The notes below the pieces were generated by a model. It was given only the letters and a program-made list of their open reading frames with translations, did not search any database and was not told the origin of the DNA. Source: Deltaproteobacteria bacterium (GTDB lineage: Bacteria > Desulfobacterota > Desulfobulbia > Desulfobulbales > JAGXFP01). Taken from it: a stretch of DNA of 60,745 nucleotides. The translations under genes were made by a program, and so were the position numbers. Of this stretch, positions 9,282-16,160 are shown in pieces; the first letter of the stretch is position 1; each line of letters opens with the position of its first letter. Location: assembly GCA_020056965.1 (NCBI GenBank), contig JAGVGT010000038.1, positions 1 to 60,745 of the forward strand. Reading direction: 5' to 3'.

Positions 9282-9896
9282 CTAGTTCAGTTCCGGATGC
9301 GTATCGACATCGATTTTCTCCAGCCAGGCGGAGATGGCGGTGTCGTAGTAACTGGTCAGGGCAAAGACCTTGCGGGCCAGTGTGAAGCGGGTTTTGAGGG
9401 TGGTGTTGCCGGAGGCCAGCATCTCCTTGATGACCTGGGGATAATCGGCGGGATCAACCAGGACGGTGACGTCGCGGTAATTCTTGGCCGCCGCCCGCAG
9501 CATGGTCGGGCCGCCGATGTCGATATTCTCGATGGCGTCGGCCAGGCTGCAGCCGCCCTTGGCCACGGTTTTTTCAAAGGCGTAGAGATTGACGGCGATC
9601 AGATCGATGGGCTTCAGACCATGGGCAGCCATCTGGGCCAGGTGCTCGGGGTTGGACTTCTGAGCCAGAATGCCGCCATGGACCTTGGGATGCAGGGTCT
9701 TGACCCGGCCGTCCAGCATCTCGGGAAAACCGGTGAACTCGGAGACATCCATCACCTTGATGCCGCTCTCCCGCATCTTCTTGGCGGTACCGCCGGTGGA
9801 GAGGATCTCCACCCCCAGTTCCTCCAGTTGCCGCGCAAACTCCTCGATCCCCGCTTTATCGGTGAGACTGATCAGTGCCCGTTCAATTTTCTTCAT
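9282..9896 (-). CDS. purH: Stand-alone IMP cyclohydrolase (PurH N-terminal domain only)
   Basis: 204 residues. The sequence matches the MGS-like IMP cyclohydrolase half of PurH throughout: [38 protein letters not shown] and [15 protein letters not shown]. This half closes FAICAR to IMP. The usual bifunctional PurH has over 500 residues, with a C-terminal AICAR formyltransferase domain. Here the protein ends after the cyclohydrolase with its own stop, and purN follows, with no trace of the second domain between them. The formyltransferase step must come from another locus (a separate PurH-like or PurP-type enzyme). Such split forms are known in some bacteria and archaea. Confidence 0.93.
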   Translation of the reverse strand: MKKIERALISLTDKAGIEEFARQLEELGVEILSTGGTAKKMRESGIKVMDVSEFTGFPEMLDGRVKTLHPKVHGGILAQKSNPEHLAQMAAHGLKPIDLIAVNLYAFEKTVAKGGCSLADAIENIDIGGPTMLRAAAKNYRDVTVLVDPADYPQVIKEMLASGNTTLKTRFTLARKVFALTSYYDTAISAWLEKIDVDTHPELN

Positions 9897-10055
9897 TGCT
9901 TGCTCCTATTTTGGTTCGAGATCCCTAAAGGGGACTGTAAGGTCGAAACTATAAAGCACATCGCCAACATGACATCAATCAGTTACTCCGTTCAATTCGG
10001 TACGCCAACGATTGATTCGTTACCACTTGCAATGACGCGCCCAGGGATGATTTTT

Positions 10056-10119
10056 GTGGGAGCGGCTTCAGCCGCGAACGCCTTGGTTCGGCAAAGTTCG
10101 CGGCTGAAGCCGCTCCCAC
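10056..10119. repeat. REP-like perfect inverted repeat
   Basis: Two perfectly complementary 24-base arms (10056-10079 and 10096-10119) enclose a 16-base loop. Each arm starts GTGGGAGCGGCTT and contains the inner palindrome GCGGCTTCAGCCGC. This is the form of repetitive extragenic palindromes in proteobacteria. No T-run follows, so it is not a classic terminator, although it lies between hslR and the purH start and could affect mRNA stability. The rest of the 300-base gap (9897-10196) shows no gene. Confidence 0.85.
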
Positions 10120-10196
10120 TTGGACTACCTCACTAATTCCATCTGTCGGTATCCTATGACGAAATCAACGCCTGCCTCGCAGAACCCTGGCCATCA

Positions 10197-10607
10197 TCAC
10201 TCCCCGTCCTCGCCCCGAATAAAACGGTGTATCAGACGCCGGTCGCGCTTATTAGGGCGGCGGGTAATCAACACCCCCGGCCCATCGGCCCGGAGCCGCC
10301 GCGCCTCGCGCTGGCCCTCCCGAGCCTGGAGGCTCTCAGCGCTTTCCAGATAAAGCTCCCGGGCCGCGCTGGCCGGGCCCCGGCGCTCCGCCAGGGCTAC
10401 CACCGCCACGGCAAACCGTTCCTCGTCCTTGGTGATCTCCAGCCGGTCGCCGACCTTGATGCCCCGGGCCGGTTTGACCCGTTCGCCGTTGACGTGGACC
10501 AAGCCGCCGGTCACGGCCTGGGAGGCCAGCGCCCGGTTCTTGAAGAAACGGGCGGCCCACAGCCATTTGTCGATCCGGACCCGGTTATCTCCGGTCTGTT
10601 CATCCAT
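10197..10607 (-). CDS. hslR: Hsp15-like S4-domain RNA-binding protein
   Basis: 136 residues. The S4 domain is N-terminal: RIDKWLWAARFFKNRALASQ, then VHVNGERVKPARGIKVGD. The C-terminal half is very basic (RRLRADGP, RRPNKRDRRLIHRF), as in Hsp15. In E. coli Hsp15 binds 50S subunits that carry a stalled nascent chain and helps recycle them. Length and domain order agree with the family. It is the first gene of the leftward run that continues with purH, purN and pyrR, separated from purH by the REP-like element. Confidence 0.9.
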   Translation of the reverse strand: MDEQTGDNRVRIDKWLWAARFFKNRALASQAVTGGLVHVNGERVKPARGIKVGDRLEITKDEERFAVAVVALAERRGPASAARELYLESAESLQAREGQREARRLRADGPGVLITRRPNKRDRRLIHRFIRGEDGE

Positions 10608-10668
10608 GTCCGTAAGCTACCGGCCGGATTCTTCAGTTAACATATTTGCTTAATCTCTTCCACAAAGG

Positions 10669-11451
10669 ATGCACCGCCTCCACTGGACAGTACCGCGCAA
10701 ACAAGTTAAATTGGCGACCATGAAACTCAAAAGCGTCGGCATCGAGGAAATCCGTTACCCGGTAAAGATCCGCCAGAAGATCGGCGGCCGCCAGAACACC
10801 GTGGCCACCATCGCCCTGCGGGTTAACATGCCCAGTTCCCAGCGGGAAACTTGTGTCTCCGTCTTCACCAGCATCCTCAATAAGTACCAGGAAGACTTGA
10901 GCGTCACCATCTTTCCCGACCTGCTCCGGGAGGTCAAGGAAGAACTGCAGGCGGCCTCGGCCCACCTGGAGATGACCTTCCCCTACTTCATCGAGAAACA
11001 GGCGCCGGTCACCGGCACCCGCAGCCTCATGGAGTATCGCTGTCGCTTCACCGGCGGCGCCGATAACGATCTGACCCTGTCGGTGTGGGTGCCGGTCACC
11101 ACCTTATGCCCCTGCTCCAAGGAGATCAGCGAATTCGGCGCCCACAACCAGCGGGCCGAGGTCAATCTAAACGTCCGCTACCACCGGTTCATCTGGGTCG
11201 AGGATCTGATCACCCTGGTGGAACAGACCGCCTCCAGCGAGGTCTTCGCCCTGCTGAAAAGGCCGGACGAAAAGTTCGTCACCGAAAAGGCCTACGAAAA
11301 CCCGATGTTCGTCGAGGATGTGGTGCGGCGGGTGGCCGAACGGGCCATGGCCCACCCGGATATCGCCTGGTTTTCAGCCGGGGTGGAGAGCTTCGAGTCG
11401 ATTCACAAGCACAGCGCTTACGCCTACCTGGACAGCGACGGGATTCGCTGA
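10669..11451 (+). CDS. folE2: GTP cyclohydrolase FolE2 (type IB)
   Basis: Up to 260 residues. The family blocks are clear: VGIEEIRYPVKI, the metal-site region TTLCPCSKEISEFGAHNQR, and the closing SFESIHKHSAYA. FolE2 converts GTP to dihydroneopterin triphosphate for folate synthesis and can use metals other than zinc. The start is uncertain: family similarity begins at LKSVGIEEI, so an ATG at 10720 is possible, while the ATG at 10669 follows an AAAGG that sits too close to be a good ribosome site. The 3' end overlaps the convergent GGDEF gene by 28 bases. Confidence 0.94.
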   Translation: MHRLHWTVPRKQVKLATMKLKSVGIEEIRYPVKIRQKIGGRQNTVATIALRVNMPSSQRETCVSVFTSILNKYQEDLSVTIFPDLLREVKEELQAASAHLEMTFPYFIEKQAPVTGTRSLMEYRCRFTGGADNDLTLSVWVPVTTLCPCSKEISEFGAHNQRAEVNLNVRYHRFIWVEDLITLVEQTASSEVFALLKRPDEKFVTEKAYENPMFVEDVVRRVAERAMAHPDIAWFSAGVESFESIHKHSAYAYLDSDGIR

Positions 11452-12665
11452 GTATTGGCCGGACTCCCGCCGCTCAGCAGTTCAACCCGGTTCCGGCCCT
11501 GCTTCTTCGCCAGATAGAGGGCGTCGTCCACCCTTTTCAGCAGTGAATGCTGATCTTCGGGAGGTTCAAAGGCGGTAACTCCGAAACTGACCGTCATTTC
11601 GTTCACCTTGTCAAAGGCATGACCGGCAATCGCCAGCCGCAGCTTCTCGGCCACCTTGCCGGCGGCCTCCAGGTCGGTTTGCGGCATCAGCACCATGAAC
11701 TCCTCCCCGCCCCACCTGGCCACGACATCGGTGGCGCGGATATTTTCCTGCACCAGACTGGTGATGGCCTGCAATAAGTAATCGCCGGTATCATGACCGA
11801 AAGTATCGTTCACCAGCTTGAAGTGGTCGAGGTCATACATTGCCACCGCAAAAGGAGCTCCATACCTTTTGACACGTTCTGTTTCCCTCCCCAGTATTGC
11901 GGTGAACTCTCGACGATTGGTGATGCCGGTCAGACCATCGGTGGTGGCGAGGAGATAGATCTCCTTTTCGTCCTGTTTACGTTGGGTGATATCCTTTACA
12001 TAAATTCTAATCAGATTGACATCCTGCACGTAGGAAATATGTAGCTCATAAGTCGCTTCGCCCACCGCAGCCTGCTGGACCGTTTCCCCCTGTTTTTTGG
12101 TTTGCCGCAAGACGTCGATCCACTCCGCCGCGTCACGCAATAAGGGATGCGACAGCCCCTGGGCGCTCAACCAGGGGAACAATCTCTCGGCGGCCGGATT
12201 GAGGTAGGAGACCTCCCCGACTGAGTCGAGTTCGAACACCGGACTGGGATGCAGCCGAGGAAACGAGGCGAGGCGGAGAATTTCCTCCTGGGCCTGATGG
12301 CGCTCGACGCCATGGCGGATGTTCCGCAGCAACTCATCCATCTGGTAGGGTTTGACCAGATAGGAAAAGGCCCCCTGCCCCGTTGCCTCAATGGCGGTGT
12401 CCAACGAGGCGTGCCCGGTCAGGATGATCGCCTCGGTCAACGGCGAAACGGCCTTGATCCGGGCCATGACCTCAAGGCCGGACAGGTCCGGCAACATCAG
12501 GTCGATCAGGGCAAGACTAATATCCCCTTGATCTGCCGCCGCTATAGCTTCGGCGCCGGTGCCGACGATAGCCGTCTCATACCCCTTGATCTTCAGAATG
12601 TCGGCCAGCGTCTTCCTGAGGTACTGATCATCATCAACCACCAGAATCCTTTTCTTTGCCTTCAC
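11424..12665 (-). CDS. Response regulator with PAS and GGDEF diguanylate cyclase output
   Basis: 413 residues. The N-terminal receiver has the acidic triplet VVDDDQ (residues 9-13), acceptor Asp55 and the conserved lysine in LVKPY. A PAS-like segment (about 125-228) ends in the typical VKDITQRK. The GGDEF domain follows, with GGEEF at 319-323 and an RxxD product-inhibition site (RATD, 310-313) five residues before it, so it should make c-di-GMP and be inhibited by it. It is the last gene of the leftward kinase cluster, 13 bases after the double-receiver gene. Phosphorylation by the nearby kinases is likely but not shown. Three PilZ proteins in this window are possible receptors of its product. 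Confidence 0.93.
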   Translation of the reverse strand: MKAKKRILVVDDDQYLRKTLADILKIKGYETAIVGTGAEAIAAADQGDISLALIDLMLPDLSGLEVMARIKAVSPLTEAIILTGHASLDTAIEATGQGAFSYLVKPYQMDELLRNIRHGVERHQAQEEILRLASFPRLHPSPVFELDSVGEVSYLNPAAERLFPWLSAQGLSHPLLRDAAEWIDVLRQTKKQGETVQQAAVGEATYELHISYVQDVNLIRIYVKDITQRKQDEKEIYLLATTDGLTGITNRREFTAILGRETERVKRYGAPFAVAMYDLDHFKLVNDTFGHDTGDYLLQAITSLVQENIRATDVVARWGGEEFMVLMPQTDLEAAGKVAEKLRLAIAGHAFDKVNEMTVSFGVTAFEPPEDQHSLLKRVDDALYLAKKQGRNRVELLSGGSPANTQRIPSLSR

Positions 12666-12678
12666 GTTTTTTCTCCGT

Positions 12679-13422
12679 CTATGCAGAGACCAGCAAATTT
12701 TGCAGCTTTTTGACCCGAATTTCCTCGATCAGCTTGAACAGGTCATCCATTTCAAACGGCTTGTACAGGCAGGTATAAGCGCCGATCCGGCGCCCCTTCT
12801 CGATTGAATCCCCCATCTCCTGGCGGTAACCGGTGACCAGCACCACCGGTTTGGTTGGATACTTGGCCCGTACCTCCTTCAGGATCTCAGTGCCGTTAAT
12901 CGCACCCAGCTTGAGGTCTAGAACAATGGCCAACTTGTAATCCTTATCCAGACGAGCCATTACATTCCGCGGCTCGCTTTCCGTTTCAACCCGAAAGCCG
13001 CGCAGGGTCAAAAGGTCCTTCAAGGTCTTGCAAAAATTGGGATCGTCATCGACGACCAGGATGCTCTCCTCCTTGCGCAGGAGGGATAGAAAGGCCAGGA
13101 TCATGGGAAAATTGAGCGGCTTGCTCAAGACGGCGTAGGCGCCGGCCCGTTTCGCCTCCGCCAGCAGCTCATCCGTGGCATAGGCGCTGACCAGAATAAT
13201 CGGCAGGTCCGGCTCAATTTCCTGCATCCGTTTCATCGCCTCGACGCCGTTGATGCCGGGCATCTTGAGGTCCATCAAAACGCAATCAGGGCGCTCAATC
13301 CTGACTTGCTCCACACCCTCCTCGCCGGTGTAGACGGCGATGGGTTCGTGCCCCTTGATTTTCAGGATATCACAAGTCGTTTTAACGATCCGGCGGTCAT
13401 CATCCACCACTAGAATTTTCAT
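12679..13422 (-). CDS. Double-receiver response regulator without output domain
   Basis: 247 residues made of two complete receivers in tandem. The first has VVDDD at 5-9, acceptor Asp51 (VLMDLKMPG) and the lysine in LSKPL; the second starts VVDDDPNF near 123, with acceptor Asp169 (VLDLKLG) and the lysine in YKPFE. No DNA-binding or enzymatic output follows. Such proteins serve as phosphate relays or sinks between kinases and regulators. It lies 14 bases downstream of a kinase gene and 13 upstream of the GGDEF regulator. Its first receiver shares the stretch DILKIKG with the receiver of that GGDEF protein, hinting at a common origin. Confidence 0.93.
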   Translation of the reverse strand: MKILVVDDDRRIVKTTCDILKIKGHEPIAVYTGEEGVEQVRIERPDCVLMDLKMPGINGVEAMKRMQEIEPDLPIILVSAYATDELLAEAKRAGAYAVLSKPLNFPMILAFLSLLRKEESILVVDDDPNFCKTLKDLLTLRGFRVETESEPRNVMARLDKDYKLAIVLDLKLGAINGTEILKEVRAKYPTKPVVLVTGYRQEMGDSIEKGRRIGAYTCLYKPFEMDDLFKLIEEIRVKKLQNLLVSA

Positions 13423-13436
13423 ATTCTCTCCATTTC

Positions 13437-14510
13437 TTATTGGCCATGCCGTGATAAATCGCCCGTTTCACTCTTGGCAGTCGGCAGGGTAACGAGAAAC
13501 GTGCTACCCTCCCCGAGCACGCTCTCCACCCCGACACTGCCGCCGTTGGCCTGGGTCAGGTCCCTAACCACCACCAGCCCCAGCCCTACCCGGCGCGCCT
13601 TGGTGGTAAACATCGGCTGAAACAGCCGGGCCTGCTGTTCAGGGCCGATACCACTGCCGCTATCCCTGACTGCGACCAGCACGGTTTTCGCCGCCTGGTC
13701 CTCAACCGCGGTTATTTCCAGTGTGCCGCCCCCGGGCATGGCTTCCAACGCATTGGTGATCAGATTCCAGAACACCTGATGCATCTGCCCAGGATCAACC
13801 AGCAGGGCAGGCAGCGTTCCCGGAACCTCCAACCGAACCGTGATGGATGCGGGCACCTCGCACTTGCGCAAGGCTTGCTCGATCAACCCGGCGACCTCGA
13901 CTGTTTCCGGACGCGGCGGCTTGGTGCGCACGGCATCCAACAGATCCGAGACGATCCGTTCCGCATCGACGATCTCCTCTTTGATGATGCCGAGATATTC
14001 CCGGGTGGTTTCATCGGCGTCAACCAAAGTGGTCTGGAGAAAGTATACGGCATTGTTCATCACCCCCAGCGGATTGCGCAATTCATGGCCCACCGTGTCC
14101 GCCACCTGACCGAGCAGCACCAGCTTCTCCTTGCGCACCAGTTCCTCCTGAACGTCCAGCAGTTGCTGAGTGCGCTCCCGAACCTTGTTTTCCAGTTCTT
14201 CGTTCAGTATGCGGATTGCCTTTTCAGCCACCTCGCGCCGGACCGCTTCTTTCCGTATTTCACTAAGCAGGCCCATAAACAGACCGACGAGCAACAACCC
14301 GTCAAAAAAAGGAACAACAACTCCGGCAAACTCCAGTTCGGCGTTCAAGCGGCCATCCCAGAGAATATCAATGGTCAGGACCATCAAAACCGAAACAATA
14401 ATCGCCCCGAGCAGGAACAAAACAGCAACCAGAGATGTACTCAACCCGAGGAGGGCCTGGACTAGCCGTTTCAGTACACCGCTTGAACCGTTTTGCAAAT
14501 TGTCAGCCAT
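13437..14510 (-). CDS. Membrane-bound histidine kinase with short sensor
   Basis: 357 residues. Two membrane segments (about 25-48 and 62-83) are joined by a very short loop, so there is almost no external sensor and stimulus may come from the membrane or from a partner. A coiled coil (about 90-125) leads to HisKA with His142 in VGHELRNPLGV and to the ATPase domain (VRDSGSGIGPEQ, GLGLVVVRDL). The transmitter is closely similar to those of the next two kinases. Its start overlaps the stop of the upstream kinase by eight bases, so the two are translationally coupled. Confidence 0.93.
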   Translation of the reverse strand: MADNLQNGSSGVLKRLVQALLGLSTSLVAVLFLLGAIIVSVLMVLTIDILWDGRLNAELEFAGVVVPFFDGLLLVGLFMGLLSEIRKEAVRREVAEKAIRILNEELENKVRERTQQLLDVQEELVRKEKLVLLGQVADTVGHELRNPLGVMNNAVYFLQTTLVDADETTREYLGIIKEEIVDAERIVSDLLDAVRTKPPRPETVEVAGLIEQALRKCEVPASITVRLEVPGTLPALLVDPGQMHQVFWNLITNALEAMPGGGTLEITAVEDQAAKTVLVAVRDSGSGIGPEQQARLFQPMFTTKARRVGLGLVVVRDLTQANGGSVGVESVLGEGSTFLVTLPTAKSETGDLSRHGQ

Positions 14511-16038
14511 GCTGAATTACCTCCTCATAATCTCCAGGCAGGATGACCGAAAATATGGCGCCCTGCCCGAGCTCGCTCCGCACCTCGATACGACCGCCGT
14601 TGACCTGGGTCAGATTCTTCGCGACCACCAGACCCAGACCGATGCCGCGGGCCTTGGTGGTTACCAGCGGTTGAAACAACTTGCCCAGCACAACCGGCGC
14701 AATACCAGCGCCGGTGTCGCACACACTGATAGTAACCGTACCAGCTTGGCGGTTCTCAGTCGCGCGGATTGCCAACTCCCCGCCCTCCGGCATGGCCTCC
14801 ACGCCGTTGCTGATGAGATTACGAAAGGCCTGTTGCATTTGCAGGGCATCCACCCGAACGGGGGAAACAGTCTCGGGAATGTCCAGAGTTACGGTTACGG
14901 AGGCAGGCACCGCGCATTGGCGGATTATCTGGTTGATCAGTTCCGCCACCCCGTGGGTGGCAAGGTTGGGGGAAGGAGTGCGCACGGCATCCAGCAAGGC
15001 GTCAACGATGCGTTCAGAGCGAGCGATCTCCTCCATGATGATGCCGAGATATTCTTTGGTGATCTCATCCGCATCCGCCAGCACGGTTTGCAGGAAATAG
15101 ACCGCATTGTTCATCACGCCCAGCGGGTTGCGGAGTTCATGGCCAACGCTGCCCGCCACCTGGCCAAGCATCGCCAGCTTCTCCTTGCGCACCAGATCGT
15201 CTTGCGCCTCCAGCAGTTGCCTCGTCCGTTCCTTTATCTTGGATTCCAGTTCCTCATTCAGTCGCCGGATTTTCTCCTCGGCATGCTGACGCCCGTTTAT
15301 GTCGCGCACAGCGGCCATCTGCCATTCGGCAACGGCACGATCTGCCTTAAATAAGGAGAAAAACAAGGCGCCATACAGCAAGACAAAGGCGCCAAAGACA
15401 ATCAGGGGGATGCGAATGGTGTTAGCGTTGAGGTGTTCAAAAAACGCGGTTGCATCCGTATAGACTTCGACGGCGCCGATTCGCTTTCCGGCCTGGTTCA
15501 GAGGCATGTATACCGAGGCGACATAAACATCGTGAAGCTCACCGCTGGTGCTGGCAAACGTCTCACGAAATCCTTGCTGTGACACTACTTCGCCGGCCAA
15601 TGCCTTGGCCAGTTTTTCCGGATGCCGGCTGGTTCCGCCGATTTCGCTTTTAACCGAGGAGTAGATGGTGACGCCCGACTGATTAAATATTTTAAACTTA
15701 AGGATATCGCGTTCACGAACCACCTCCAGCGCGTCAGAGATCAATCCGACATTCTGGTTCATCGGTAAGGCTTGGGCATACTCCTCGTTGCTGGTAATCA
15801 GGGCATAAATCTGCTTATCCAGTAACTGGACCAGATGAATCGCCGCTTTTTCGTTATTCTGCGCGACTATTCCATGGTGCTCGCTAAGTTGATCATTCCG
15901 ATACAGCAGGACCAGGATAGTGGCAATAATCACCATGGCCAGCAGGCTGATCATTGAAAATCGGCGCAGCAATGGGAACTGATTCGCAGCGAGGGGGCTG
16001 CCGGAGTGAGTCATTTGGTTATTATCAGGCTCGGACAT
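14503..16038 (-). CDS. Membrane-bound histidine kinase with periplasmic sensor
   Basis: 511 residues. Membrane segments at about 29-46 and 210-230 enclose a periplasmic domain of about 160 residues (IFNQSGVTIYSS and YVASVYMPLN suggest a single-Cache or dCache-like fold). HisKA follows with His300 in VGHELRNPLGV, then the ATPase domain. I chose the ATG at 16038 because GGAGG stands four bases before it; the frame is open slightly further from a TTG, but that would waste this ribosome site. It lies between the large PAS kinase and the 357-residue kinase, all read leftward. Confidence 0.93.
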   Translation of the reverse strand: MSEPDNNQMTHSGSPLAANQFPLLRRFSMISLLAMVIIATILVLLYRNDQLSEHHGIVAQNNEKAAIHLVQLLDKQIYALITSNEEYAQALPMNQNVGLISDALEVVRERDILKFKIFNQSGVTIYSSVKSEIGGTSRHPEKLAKALAGEVVSQQGFRETFASTSGELHDVYVASVYMPLNQAGKRIGAVEVYTDATAFFEHLNANTIRIPLIVFGAFVLLYGALFFSLFKADRAVAEWQMAAVRDINGRQHAEEKIRRLNEELESKIKERTRQLLEAQDDLVRKEKLAMLGQVAGSVGHELRNPLGVMNNAVYFLQTVLADADEITKEYLGIIMEEIARSERIVDALLDAVRTPSPNLATHGVAELINQIIRQCAVPASVTVTLDIPETVSPVRVDALQMQQAFRNLISNGVEAMPEGGELAIRATENRQAGTVTISVCDTGAGIAPVVLGKLFQPLVTTKARGIGLGLVVAKNLTQVNGGRIEVRSELGQGAIFSVILPGDYEEVIQHG

Positions 16039-16160
16039 TTGTCCTCCACTATGCAAGTGCGGTCAGTTTTTGCAAGATGGCTGAAGCGTGGCAACCCATC
16101 ATTATCAATTTCCTTCGTCTCGGTTTAAAGGGGTAAATGCTCTTGCGGCATGGACCTATT

